A DNA stretch of 34,952 nt from Pseudomonas sp. RGM2987. GTDB lineage: Bacteria > Pseudomonadota > Gammaproteobacteria > Pseudomonadales > Pseudomonadaceae. The position numbers were made by a program, and so were the translations under genes. Under the pieces are notes generated by a model, which was not told the DNA's origin, made no database searches, and was given only the letters and a program-made list of their open reading frames with translations. Positions 27,526 through 34,927 of this stretch are shown here, in pieces (position 1 is the first letter of the stretch; every line of letters begins with the position of its first letter). The stretch covers positions 1 to 34,952 of the forward strand of contig NZ_JALJDX010000166.1 of assembly GCF_022952855.1 (NCBI RefSeq). Reading direction: 5' to 3'.

Positions 27526-27560
27526 TGTGGGAGCGGGCTTGCTCGCGAAGGCGGCCTGAC
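27526..27560 (+). repeat. REP unit, family C (single)
   Basis: TGTGGGAGCGGGCTTGCTCG followed by CGAAGGCGGCCTGAC. It is preceded by TGCGGTTGTACCCCGATCCA, the same lead-in that precedes the unit at 27952, so the repeating module is longer than the REP core. Confidence 0.8.
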
Positions 27561-27617
27561 GGTCGCTCGGGATTTTTTTGACCAAGTACATATCCATTGC
27601 TGCGGTAACGGCTACTT

Positions 27618-27790
27618 AGGGTTCCGCTCTGACAGCGGCTCACTTTTGAGAAGCGCAAAAGTAAGCAAAACGCTTTGCCCCACCACTGGGCACCTCGCTT
27701 ACGCTCGGTGTTCCCTCACTCCGGCATTGCTCCGTGGGCCCACTACGCAATGCCTGCGTTCGGCCCTTGTGGTTAATGGGGCGCCCAAGA
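27618..27790. repeat. Intergenic block resembling a dispersed Pseudomonas repeat
   Basis: The block runs from AGGGTTCCGCTCTGACAGCG to GGTTAATGGGGCG and includes AAGTAAGCAAAACGCTTTGC and GGGCACCTCGCTTACGCTCG. I recall very similar sequence scattered between genes in many Pseudomonas genomes, but only one copy is in this window. Open frames crossing it lack ribosome sites and are not called. Confidence 0.45.
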
Positions 27791-27798
27791 TCAAGAGC

Positions 27799-27838
27799 CA
27801 AAGCAAAGCAAAGCAAAGCAAAGCAAAGCAAAGCAAAG
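27799..27838. repeat. Eight tandem CAAAG units
   Basis: Eight uninterrupted CAAAG copies occupy 40 bases, followed by a ninth degenerate unit (CTAAAG). A pentanucleotide run like this is prone to copy-number change by replication slippage. It lies in no supported gene. Confidence 0.95.
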
Positions 27839-27880
27839 CTAAAGCGAGGCGGCCTGACTTTTCCGGCTGTACCTGAATCC

Positions 27881-27997
27881 TGTGGGAGCGGGCTTGCTCG
27901 CGAAGACGGTCTGACAACTGACCTATTCCCTGCGGTTGTAACCCGATCCATTGTGGGAGCGAGCCTGCTCGCGATGGCGGTCTGACAGTCGGCCTGA
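27881..27997 (+). repeat. Two direct REP units, family C
   Basis: Units at 27881 (TGTGGGAGCGGGCTTGCTCG) and 27952 (TGTGGGAGCGAGCCTGCTCG) point the same way, unlike the inverted REPIN pairs elsewhere. With 27526 they form a head-to-tail chain, each followed by a G(G/A)CGG-CTGAC-type tail. Confidence 0.8.
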
Positions 27998-28083
27998 ATT
28001 TAAAAGGGCACTCGACGATTGAGTGTATTGGTGATTTTTAAAGGGCCGGACCCTCAAGGCCTTCTCTGCGAGGTATCCGGTTT

Positions 28084-28125
28084 GGGGCTGCTTCGCAGCC
28101 CAGCGGGAGCAAGCTCCCTCGCCAC
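28084..28125 (-). repeat. REP unit, family B (single)
   Basis: One arm of the family B element: GGGCTGCTTCGCAGCCC, then AGCGGGAGCAAGCTCCCTCG to CCAC. No inverted partner is visible within 150 bases on the left. Confidence 0.8.
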
Positions 28126-28217
28126 GGGTTGGGGTTGTGTCTGGATGAGTAGAGATCACTCTGGGATGTCGGACGGATCTCCTGCCTTGCAACGAAACAT
28201 CCCACGAGTTTTTAAGG

Positions 28218-28246
28218 TTGTCCGTCGGAAGTGGGGGTTCTAGTCT
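28218..28246 (+). promoter_or_regulatory. Possible promoter of the structured leader
   Basis: TTGTCC and TAGTCT are 17 bases apart. Transcription would start near 28253, exactly where the first hairpin of the leader begins. The -10 match is poor (3 of 6). Confidence 0.3.
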
Positions 28247-28253
28247 TTTGCCT

Positions 28254-28455
28254 GTCGCTGCCAAATCAGCGACCGGGTGTGGAAACCTGACCTTTTAGCA
28301 GTGGCTTGGCTGAACATCGTATTGCCGACGTCTCGTTTCGTCTGCAAACTGCGTCTTGGCGGCTGTGCGTGGGCAGACTTCGGTCTGGCCGGGTCCTGCT
28401 AACCGGTATTTCCACCCCGCGTACCGCTGCCACCTACTGTCGCGTGGAAACGACA
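28254..28455 (+). ncRNA. Candidate structured leader RNA upstream of the DUF6124-like gene
   Basis: The region can fold extensively. A 7-bp hairpin GTCGCTG/CAGCGAC lies at 28254-28273. A 16-bp helix pairs 28358-28373 with 28416-28431, with one mismatch and three wobbles. It encloses a UUCG tetraloop hairpin (CAGAC/GTCTG, 28374-28387) and a second hairpin CCGG/CCGG (28389-28392, 28403-28406), making a three-way junction. The second hairpin's loop contains CTGCTAA (28396-28402), fully complementary to TTAGCAG at 28295-28301, a possible pseudoknot. A last hairpin TGTCG/CGACA (28438-28455) precedes the ribosome site. The octamer GTGGAAAC occurs twice (28278 and 28444). It may be a cis-regulatory leader or an independent RNA. 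No known riboswitch is recognised. Confidence 0.55.
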
Positions 28456-28492
28456 CAAGGATGGCTCCAATTTTTAAGCAGGAGCATTGCAT

Positions 28493-28882
28493 ATGGACAA
28501 GTTAATCCCCGACCCACCCTTCAACAAAACCACACCCCTTTCTGGCTTCGACGCCATCGAAGACCTCCTAAAAGACCGCGCCGCCGCCGAGCGTACCCTG
28601 AACCATTACCTCTACCCAAAACCCCCGGAAGAGCCACCCTCCGATCCCCGCATCGACAGCCTGTTCTCCGTCACCGCCAAAGCCGACACCGACACACTGC
28701 TGACCAGCACCTCCGAAACCCTGGCCTCAGTCAAAGCCATGGCCGAGGACCTGGCTTTCGAGGTGGATGGCACCCGGCGCAGTGTGGCGTTGGGGATTCA
28801 GCAGTTGGTGGAGTTGTGCCAGTTGCTGGTGGACAAGGCGCTGGATCAGTTGCAGGCGCCGGCTGGCCCGGTCGAGGTGTAA
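28493..28882 (+). CDS. DUF6124-like small protein
   Basis: Protein of 129 residues that resembles the DUF6124 (DUF3077-related) proteins common in Pseudomonas, from memory. Features are an N-terminal NPP/PDPPF-like start (MDKLIPDPPFNKT), a RAAAERTLNHYL segment followed by a proline-rich linker (YPKPPEEPPSDPR), LFSVTAKADTDTLLTSTSETL, and a C-terminal helical stretch (TRRSVALGIQQLVELCQLLV). It has no signal peptide or membrane helix and is probably a cytoplasmic helical protein. Its function is unknown. The ATG at 28493 has GGAG eight bases upstream. It directly follows the structured leader, which probably controls it, and precedes a REPIN. Confidence 0.75.
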   Translation: MDKLIPDPPFNKTTPLSGFDAIEDLLKDRAAAERTLNHYLYPKPPEEPPSDPRIDSLFSVTAKADTDTLLTSTSETLASVKAMAEDLAFEVDGTRRSVALGIQQLVELCQLLVDKALDQLQAPAGPVEV

Positions 28883-28929
28883 GGAGAGGGAAGATGCGTC
28901 CGACCTTTCAACTCAAGTCGGGCGCACTG

Positions 28930-29062
28930 GTGGCGAGGGGATTTATCCCCGTTGGGCTGCGTAGCAGCCCCCCGAAGGGGCAGCGACTCAAGCTGCCTGA
29001 CACACCGAGGTATCAGGTTCGGGTCTGCTGCGCAGCCCAGCGGGGATAAATCCCCTCGCCAC
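28930..29062. repeat. REPIN, family A
   Basis: Arms 28930-28960 and 29032-29062 are 31-base inverted repeats with one mismatch (GTT versus GCT). It matches the element at 2749-2877. It lies between the convergent DUF6124-like and SIMPL genes and fills most of their 219-base gap. Confidence 0.9.
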
Positions 29063-29101
29063 AAGGGCATCTTTGGGCTGATGGCACAGTCAGTCCATCG
29101 A

Positions 29102-29818
29102 TTACTGCATCAACACCTCAATCGCCCCATCTGCCGTCATGCTCACTTTGCTGGTACCCGCCTCCACCTCAGGTGTAACGGATTCAGCATCCATGGACGC
29201 GCCTTTCATCATCATCGGGGCGCGCATGAACGGTTGTGGGTAGCCGTTGGTGTTGAAGTTCAGGCTGACGATTTTGTAACCCTTGCCGCCCAAGGCGTCG
29301 GTGGCCAGTTGAGCGCGGGCCTTGAAGGCGTTGACCGCGTCCTTGAGCAGGGCGTCTTCGCTGGTCTGGCGGGTGGCGGTGGAGATGGCGAAGTCCATGC
29401 CGCCCATTTTCATGTCGGTGAGCAGCTCGCCGGTGAGTTTGGACAATGCGGCGAAGTCGGCGCTTTCCAGGCGCAGTTCGGCGCGTTCGCGCCAGCCGGT
29501 GATTTTCCCGCCTTTGTTGTCATAGATCGGGTAGCTGTTGCGGCTGCCCTGGCGCAGGGTGATGTCCTTGACCTGCTTGGCCTGGCCGATGGCTTTGTTC
29601 AACGTGGTGCTGACGGCGGCGGCGAGTTTGGCCGGGTCGCTGTTCTGTTCCTCGGTGTAGAGGGTGACGATCATCAGGTCGCGGGCCACTTCCTGGCTGG
29701 CTTCGGCGCGCAGGGAGATCTGGTTGTAGTGCAGCTCATCGGCGGCCAGGGCCGGCAGGCTGGCGACGGTGCCGAGGCTGAGGGCGAGGAGGGCGGCGGG
29801 GCGACTGAACGTGTACAT
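29102..29818 (-). CDS. Periplasmic SIMPL-domain (DUF541) protein
   Basis: Periplasmic protein of 238 residues. The signal peptide MYTFSRPAALLALSLGTVASLPALAA ends near residue 26. The remainder is a SIMPL/DUF541 domain: LHYNQISLRAEASQEVARDLMIVTLYTEEQNSDPAKLAAAVSTTLNKAI at the start, TLRQGSRNSYPIYDNKGGKITGWRERAELRLES in the middle and a conserved AFKARAQLATDALGGKGYKIVSLNF region towards the end. E. coli YggE is the reference member, linked to oxidative stress; the biochemical role is not known. I start at the ATG at 29816-29818, with AAGGAG upstream, 57 codons inside the longest frame. It stands next to roxSR, as PA4495 does in my recollection of P. aeruginosa. Confidence 0.85.
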   Translation of the reverse strand: MYTFSRPAALLALSLGTVASLPALAADELHYNQISLRAEASQEVARDLMIVTLYTEEQNSDPAKLAAAVSTTLNKAIGQAKQVKDITLRQGSRNSYPIYDNKGGKITGWRERAELRLESADFAALSKLTGELLTDMKMGGMDFAISTATRQTSEDALLKDAVNAFKARAQLATDALGGKGYKIVSLNFNTNGYPQPFMRAPMMMKGASMDAESVTPEVEAGTSKVSMTADGAIEVLMQ

Positions 29819-29945
29819 GAAAGCTCCTTGGGATGAGGCGCAGGGGTGAGGTCCGGACCTGCGTGAACGGTAAGACTCTAGCTTCTGCGATCCGGTTCGC
29901 ACAGTTACAACTTCTATACAGATACAGGAAGGCGGCAGAAATCCC

Positions 29946-30064
29946 GTGGCGAGGGAGCTTGCTCCCGCTCGACTGCGCAGCAGTCGCAAGCTTTGGTCCC
30001 TGGACTATTCGGGGGATTTGATGGGCCTGCTGCGCAGGCCAGCGGGAGCAAGCTCCCTCGCCAC
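29946..30064. repeat. REPIN, family B
   Basis: Inverted pair of GTGGCGAGGGAGCTTGCTCC units with inner CTGCGCAGCAG and GGCCTGCTGCGCAGGCC palindromes. It lies between divergent genes (SIMPL and roxS), a less common place for REPINs. The rest of 29819-30177 shows a TATACT at 30135-30140 that may be the roxS -10 element. Confidence 0.9.
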
Positions 30065-30177
30065 AGAGGATTTTTCGAAATTTCAGGGCTGTGGCGCTTT
30101 GCCGCAGATCTGCCTGTGTCACCCGTGCCTTGGTTATACTCCGTGCGATTCGCCTGGAGCGCTCATCAGGAGAGCTC

Positions 30178-31437
30178 ATGCTCGCCCCTTTGCTACTGAC
30201 TTCCGCCTCTCGCCAGAACCTCTGGCGCCTGACGTTCATCCGCATCCTGGTCCTGGCTGCCCAGGCCGGTTCCGTGGGCCTGGCCTATTGGTTCAACCTG
30301 TTGCCGCTGCCGTGGCTGCAACTGGCGATCACCCTGGCCTGTTCCAGTGTGCTGTGTGCGCTGACGGCTGTGCGTTTGCACGCCTCGTGGCCGGTCACCG
30401 AGCTGGAATACGCCGTACAACTGGCTTGCGACTTGTTTATCCACAGTGCACTGCTGTATTTCTCCGGCGGCTCCACCAACCCCTTCGTGTCTTATTACCT
30501 GGTGCCGCTGACCATTGCGGCGGTGACGCTGCCGTGGCGGTTCTCGCTGATCCTGTCCGGTATCGCCCTGGCGCTGTACACCCTGCTGCTGGCACGCTTC
30601 TACCCGCTGGAAACCTTTCCCATCGCCCGGGAAAACCTGCAAATCTATGGCATGTGGCTGAGTTTCGCCCTGGCCGCGGCGGTCATCACCTTTTTTGCCG
30701 CACGCATGGCCGAAGAGCTGCGCCGCCAGGAAGAGCTGCGCGCCATTCGGCGTGAAGAAGGCCTGCGGGACGAGCAATTGCTGGCCGTGGCTACCCAGGC
30801 CGCCGGGGCCGCCCACGAATTGGGCACGCCATTGGCGACCATGAGCGTGCTGCTCAAGGAAATGCGCCAGGATCATCACGACCCGGCGCTGCAAGACGAC
30901 CTCAGCGTGTTGCAGGATCAGGTCAAGCTCTGCAAGGAAACCCTGCAATACCTGGTGCGCGCCGCCGAGGCCAATCGGCGGCTGGCCATCGACATGCAGG
31001 ACGTCACCGACTGGCTCGACGAGGCCCTGAACCGCTGGCACCTGATGCGCCCGGAAGCCAGTTACCGTTTCCAGTGCCTGGGCCAGGGGACCGTGCCGCG
31101 CATGGCGCCGCCGCCAGACTTGACCCAGGCGTTGCTGAACCTGTTGAACAACGCCGCCGACGCCTGCCCCGAAGGGCTGGAAGTGGCGTTGGACTGGAAC
31201 GTCTATGAGCTGACCATCAGCATTCGCGACCACGGCGCCGGCGTGCCGCTGGCGATCGCCGAGCAGATCGGCAAGCCGTTCTACACCACCAAGGGCAAAG
31301 GCCTGGGCCTGGGCCTGTTTTTGAGCAAAGCCAGCGTGACACGCGCCGGCGGCTCGGTGAAACTCTACCCCCATGAGAGCGGCGGCACGCTTACCGAGCT
31401 GCGCCTGCCCCATGCCGACCGAGGAGACGAAGCATGA
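30178..31437 (+). CDS. roxS: Redox sensor histidine kinase RoxS (PrrB/RegB family)
   Basis: Inner-membrane sensor kinase of 419 residues. Six membrane helices fill about 25-175, and the RegB quinone-site heptapeptide GGSTNPF is at 97-103. The phospho-accepting H213 is in AAGAAHELGTPLATM, typical of this family. A cysteine at 252 (QVKLCKETLQYL) aligns in context with the redox-active cysteine of RegB. ATP-binding motifs follow: LLNLLNNAADAC (N box), RDHGAGVP (G1) and GLGLGLFLS (G2). ATG at 30178 with AGGAG upstream; the longer frame is discarded. RoxSR/PrrBA systems tune respiratory oxidases and other functions to the redox state of the quinone pool; in Pseudomonas this includes the cyanide-insensitive oxidase. 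The stop overlaps roxR by ATGA. Confidence 0.93.
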   Translation: MLAPLLLTSASRQNLWRLTFIRILVLAAQAGSVGLAYWFNLLPLPWLQLAITLACSSVLCALTAVRLHASWPVTELEYAVQLACDLFIHSALLYFSGGSTNPFVSYYLVPLTIAAVTLPWRFSLILSGIALALYTLLLARFYPLETFPIARENLQIYGMWLSFALAAAVITFFAARMAEELRRQEELRAIRREEGLRDEQLLAVATQAAGAAHELGTPLATMSVLLKEMRQDHHDPALQDDLSVLQDQVKLCKETLQYLVRAAEANRRLAIDMQDVTDWLDEALNRWHLMRPEASYRFQCLGQGTVPRMAPPPDLTQALLNLLNNAADACPEGLEVALDWNVYELTISIRDHGAGVPLAIAEQIGKPFYTTKGKGLGLGLFLSKASVTRAGGSVKLYPHESGGTLTELRLPHADRGDEA

Positions 31438-31994
31438 GTGACGAGATCCAAGTCGACGGCGAAGAACTGCCGCACCTGTTGCTGGTGGATGACGACGCCA
31501 CCTTCACCCGCGTCATGGCCCGGGCCATGTCCCGTCGCGGCTTTCGCGTCAGCACCGCCGGTTCCGCCGAAGAAGGGCTGACCATCGCCCAGGCCGACCT
31601 GCCGGACTACGCCGCCCTGGACCTGAAAATGGATGGCGACTCGGGCCTGGTGCTGTTGCCCAAGTTGCTGGAGCTGGACCCGGAAATGCGCGTGGTCATC
31701 CTCACCGGCTATTCGAGCATCGCCACGGCGGTGGAGGCCATCAAGCGCGGCGCCTGCAATTATCTGTGCAAGCCGGCGGACGCCGACGACGTGCTGGCCG
31801 CGCTGTTGTCCGAGCACGCCGACCTCGACACCCTGGTGCCGGAGAACCCGATGTCGGTGGACCGCCTGCAATGGGAGCACATCCAGCGGGTGCTGACCGA
31901 ACACGAAGGCAACATTTCCGCCACCGCCCGCGCCCTGGGCATGCACCGGCGTACCTTGCAGCGCAAATTGCAGAAACGCCCGGTGCGTCGCTGA
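31434..31994 (+). CDS. roxR: Redox response regulator RoxR (PrrA/RegA family)
   Basis: DNA-binding response regulator of 186 residues, the standard PrrA length. The receiver domain has acidic residues in LLLVDDDATF, the phosphorylated D63 in ALDLKMDGDSG, a conserved T in VILTGYSS and K in NYLCKPAD. A proline/acidic linker leads to a Fis-type helix-turn-helix (ISATARALGMHRRTLQRKLQK), near-identical in style to RegA/PrrA. There is no sigma-54 ATPase domain. It is translated by overlap with roxS and followed by a candidate terminator. Confidence 0.94.
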   Translation: MSDEIQVDGEELPHLLLVDDDATFTRVMARAMSRRGFRVSTAGSAEEGLTIAQADLPDYAALDLKMDGDSGLVLLPKLLELDPEMRVVILTGYSSIATAVEAIKRGACNYLCKPADADDVLAALLSEHADLDTLVPENPMSVDRLQWEHIQRVLTEHEGNISATARALGMHRRTLQRKLQKRPVRR

Positions 31995-32032
31995 ACCTGC
32001 GCTGAACAGATGTTGTCCACCCTCGCGATAAA

Positions 32033-32074
32033 TCGGGCCGCTGTTTATCATCGGCCCGAGTCTGTTCTTTTCTT
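32033..32074 (+). terminator. Candidate terminator of roxSR
   Basis: TCGGGCCG (32033-32040) pairs perfectly with 32052-32059 around an 11-base loop and is followed by the T-rich tail GTCTGTTCTTTTCTTT. It lies within the 95-base gap before the ABC transporter gene, so that gene either reads through it or starts beyond it. Confidence 0.6.
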
Positions 32075-32089
32075 TATCGAGCCTTAACC

Positions 32090-33817
32090 ATGAATCAGAA
32101 CGCTGAATATTCCGCGGTCAATGACACAGTGCGCGGGCAGTTTTTCCGCCGTGTCTGGCAAATGACCACGCCGTACTGGCGCAGTGAGGAGAAGGGCAAG
32201 GCCTGGACGCTGTTGATCGCCGTCATTGCGCTGTCGCTGTTCAGCGTGGCGATTTCGGTGTGGATCAACAGTTGGTACAAGGACTTCTACAACGCCCTGC
32301 AAGAGAAAAACAGCGAAGCGTTCTGGCAATTGATCCTGTATTTCTGCGGCATCGCCGCGGTGGCGATCCTCGGCGCCGTCTATCGCCTGTACCTGACGCA
32401 GATGCTCACCATCCGCTGGCGGGCCTGGCTCACCGAGCAGCATTTCGCCCGTTGGCTCAGTGACAAGAATTATTACCGGCTGGAGCAGGGCGGCTACACC
32501 GACAACCCGGACCAGCGGATATCCGAGGACCTCAACAGTTTCACCACCAACACCCTGAGCCTGGGGTTGGGCTTGCTGCGCACGGTGGTCAGCCTGGTGT
32601 CGTTCTCGATCATTCTATGGGGGGTGTCCGGCAGTATCGAAGTGTTCGGCTACACCATCCCCGGCTACATGTTCTGGTGCGCGTTGGTGTACGCGGCCGT
32701 GGGCAGTTGGCTGACACACCTGATCGGCCGTCGCCTGATTGGCCTGAACAACAACCAGCAACGTTTCGAAGCCGACCTGCGTTTCTCCATGGTACGGGTG
32801 CGCGAGAACGCCGAAAGTATTGCGTTGTATAACGGCGAGCCCAACGAGAACCGGCGCTTGAGCGGACGCTTCGGGCTGGTCTGGCAGAATTTCTGGGACA
32901 TCATGCGGGTCTCCAAGCGTCTGACGTTCTTCACCTCCGGCTACGGTCAGATCGCGATCATCTTCCCGTTCATCGTCGCCGCGCCACGCTACTTCGCCGG
33001 CAAGATCCAGCTCGGCGAGCTCATGCAGATCAACTCGGCGTTCGGCAATGTGCAGGAAAACTTCAGTTGGTTCATCAGTGCCTACTCCGACCTGGCCGCA
33101 TGGCGCGCCACCTGCGATCGTCTGCTGAGTTTCCGCCAGGCCATGAGCGACAACGAGGACCGCGTGCCGGCCATCGACGTACAGAACCAGGGCAGTGTGT
33201 TGAAAGTGCATAACCTGGGGCTGGACCTGGCGGACGGTCGTCACCTGCTCAGCAACGCCGACATGACGGTGGAGCCGGGGGAGCGGGTGATGCTCAGCGG
33301 GCGCTCGGGCAGCGGCAAGTCCACGCTGTTTCGGGCGATGGGGCATTTGTGGCCGGCCGGGCATGGCAATATTCTGCTGCCGTCGGCGCGGTATCTCTTC
33401 CTGCCGCAAAAACCCTACCTCCCTATTGGCAGCCTGCGCGAGGTATTGAGTTATCCACAGGCCGGCGACGTCTACCCCAACGAACGTTATGCACAGGTGC
33501 TGGAAACCTGCCGGCTGCCGCACCTGATTGCGCGCCTGGATGAAAGCAATCACTGGCAGCGCATGCTTTCGCCCGGTGAGCAACAGCGCCTGGCCTTTGC
33601 CCGCGCGTTGCTTTATGCACCGCAGTGGTTGTACATGGACGAAGCCACGTCGGCGATGGACGAAGAGGACGAGGCGACGCTGTACCAGGCGCTGATCGAC
33701 CAGTTGCCAGGCCTGAGTATTGTCAGCGTCGGTCACCGAAGCAGTTTGAAACGATTCCATCCGCGACATGTGCGTATCGAAAATGGCCAGCTGGTGGAGC
33801 GCACCGTAACCGCCTGA
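32090..33817 (+). CDS. SbmA/YddA-like ABC transporter (fused membrane-ATPase)
   Basis: Half-transporter of 575 residues that probably works as a homodimer. The N-terminal ~340 residues are the SbmA/BacA-like membrane domain (ABC_membrane_2): NSWYKDFYNALQEKN, LTIRWRAWLTEQHFARWLSDKNYYRLEQGGYTDNPDQRISEDL and GYGQIAIIFPFIVAAPRYFAGKIQLGELMQ are family marks. The ATPase domain has Walker A SGRSGSGKST (about 404-412), signature LSPGEQQR (about 493) and Walker B WLYMDEATSAMD (about 513-524). SbmA itself lacks the ATPase; YddA and Rv1819c have it. Relatives import vitamin B12, bleomycin or antimicrobial peptides despite an exporter-like fold. The substrate is unknown here. The ribosome site before the ATG at 32090 is weak (GAG). 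Confidence 0.88.
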   Translation: MNQNAEYSAVNDTVRGQFFRRVWQMTTPYWRSEEKGKAWTLLIAVIALSLFSVAISVWINSWYKDFYNALQEKNSEAFWQLILYFCGIAAVAILGAVYRLYLTQMLTIRWRAWLTEQHFARWLSDKNYYRLEQGGYTDNPDQRISEDLNSFTTNTLSLGLGLLRTVVSLVSFSIILWGVSGSIEVFGYTIPGYMFWCALVYAAVGSWLTHLIGRRLIGLNNNQQRFEADLRFSMVRVRENAESIALYNGEPNENRRLSGRFGLVWQNFWDIMRVSKRLTFFTSGYGQIAIIFPFIVAAPRYFAGKIQLGELMQINSAFGNVQENFSWFISAYSDLAAWRATCDRLLSFRQAMSDNEDRVPAIDVQNQGSVLKVHNLGLDLADGRHLLSNADMTVEPGERVMLSGRSGSGKSTLFRAMGHLWPAGHGNILLPSARYLFLPQKPYLPIGSLREVLSYPQAGDVYPNERYAQVLETCRLPHLIARLDESNHWQRMLSPGEQQRLAFARALLYAPQWLYMDEATSAMDEEDEATLYQALIDQLPGLSIVSVGHRSSLKRFHPRHVRIENGQLVERTVTA

Positions 33818-33830
33818 CCACCATGAAACC

Positions 33831-33918
33831 TGTGGGAGCGGGCTTGCTCGCGAATGCGGTATGGCATGGATGCTGATGCGTCTGGCACACCGCTTTCGCG
33901 AGCAAGCCCGCTCCCACA
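33831..33918. repeat. REPIN, family C
   Basis: Inverted TGTGGGAGCGGGCTTGCTCG units at 33831-33854 and 33895-33918, 14 bases past the ABC transporter stop. The 280-base gap to the next gene also holds a third, direct unit. Confidence 0.9.
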
Positions 33919-33964
33919 CTGGATGTGTGGTGAGGCGCAATGCTTATGTCCACAATCGATCCAA

Positions 33965-33988
33965 TGTGGGAGCGAGCCTGCTCGCGAT
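33965..33988 (+). repeat. REP unit, family C variant
   Basis: TGTGGGAGCGAGCCTGCTCG, the same variant as at 27952, with compensating changes (GAGC/GCTC kept, centre G-C exchanged). It stands alone, 46 bases after the REPIN at 33831. Confidence 0.85.
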
Positions 33989-34097
33989 GAAGGCGACTCG
34001 GTGTCAGCAACCCGACTCGCCACTGCACCCACGGTGATCGTACAACGACGTTGCGCTATGATGATGCGCATTCAGCCGCTTGCCGAGACACAAACCC

Positions 34098-34844
34098 ATG
34101 GAAAACCCGATCAACGTACCCCGCCTTCCCCGCAAGCGCCGCAGCCTGGCGCAGGAGCTGGTGACGGTGCTGACCGAGCAGATTCGCGACGGCCTGCTCA
34201 AGCGCGGCGATAAATTGCCCACCGAGTCGGCGATCATGGAAGCCCACGGCGTCAGCCGCACCGTGGTGCGCGAGGCGATTTCCCGTTTGCAGGCGGCCGG
34301 CCAGGTGGAAACCCGCCACGGCATCGGCACTTTCGTGCTGGACACGCCGAGCCCCAGCGGCTTTCGCATTGACCCGGCCACGGTGGTCACCTTGCGTGAT
34401 GTGCTGGCGGTTTTGGAATTGCGCATCAGCCTGGAGGTGGAATCCGCCGGCCTGGCCGCGCAGCGCCGTAGCGACGAGCAACTGGCGACCATGCGCGCCG
34501 CCCTCGATGCCTTGAAGGAAAGCGCGGCCCACGCCAGCGACGCGGTGGCCTCGGACTTCGCTTTCCACCTGGAAATCGCCTTGTCCACCGGCAACCGTTA
34601 CTTCACCGACATCATGACTCACCTGGGCACCAGCATCATCCCGCGCACCCGTCTGAACTCGGCGCGCCTGGCCCATGACGACCAACAGCACTACATGGAT
34701 CGACTGAGCCGCGAGCACGAGGAAATCTACGAAGCCATCGCCCGCCAGGACTCCGACGCCGCCCGCGCCGCCATGCGCCTGCACCTGACCAACAGCCGCG
34801 AACGACTGCGCCAGGCCCATGAAGAGGCGCAGGCGCAGGGCTAG
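34098..34844 (+). CDS. FadR-type GntR transcriptional regulator
   Basis: Transcription factor of 248 residues. The N-terminal winged helix spans about 14-80: ELVTVLTEQIRDGLLKRGDKLPTESAIMEAHGVSRTVVREAISRLQAAGQVETRHGIGTFVL, the textbook GntR pattern. The C-terminal FCD domain spans about 100-230 and has the metal-ligand set DFAFH, SREHEEIYEAI and LHLTNSRERL. FCD regulators bind small organic acids or sugars; the ligand cannot be read here. I start at the ATG at 34098, since the upstream TTG lacks support, although the ribosome site is weak. Its target genes probably lie to the right, outside the window. Confidence 0.9.
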   Translation: MENPINVPRLPRKRRSLAQELVTVLTEQIRDGLLKRGDKLPTESAIMEAHGVSRTVVREAISRLQAAGQVETRHGIGTFVLDTPSPSGFRIDPATVVTLRDVLAVLELRISLEVESAGLAAQRRSDEQLATMRAALDALKESAAHASDAVASDFAFHLEIALSTGNRYFTDIMTHLGTSIIPRTRLNSARLAHDDQQHYMDRLSREHEEIYEAIARQDSDAARAAMRLHLTNSRERLRQAHEEAQAQG

Positions 34845-34903
34845 ACGGCTTGATCTCATGGATCTGACTGCGCCCCCATTCTGCAAGCAACCCAGATAAC
34901 CCC

Positions 34904-34927
34904 GTGGCGAGGGAGCTTGCTCCCGCT
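34904..34927 (+). repeat. REP unit, family B, cut by the window edge
   Basis: GTGGCGAGGGAGCTTGCTCC begins at 34904, followed by CGCT. The inverted partner expected to the right is not in the window. It lies 60 bases past the regulator stop. Confidence 0.8.

Noticed and set aside
27640..27951. Small frames across the CAAAG run and the REP chain
   Set aside because: Low-complexity or repeat translation with no ribosome site; treated as non-coding.
27526..27997. Possible CRISPR array
   Set aside because: The repeated units are palindromic REP cores with irregular, related spacing and no unique spacers of constant length; no cas gene is near.
28306..29049. 247-codon frame overlapping the leader, the DUF6124-like gene and a REPIN
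   Set aside because: It runs through RNA-like structure and a repeat, in another frame from the well-supported small gene, and has no ribosome site.
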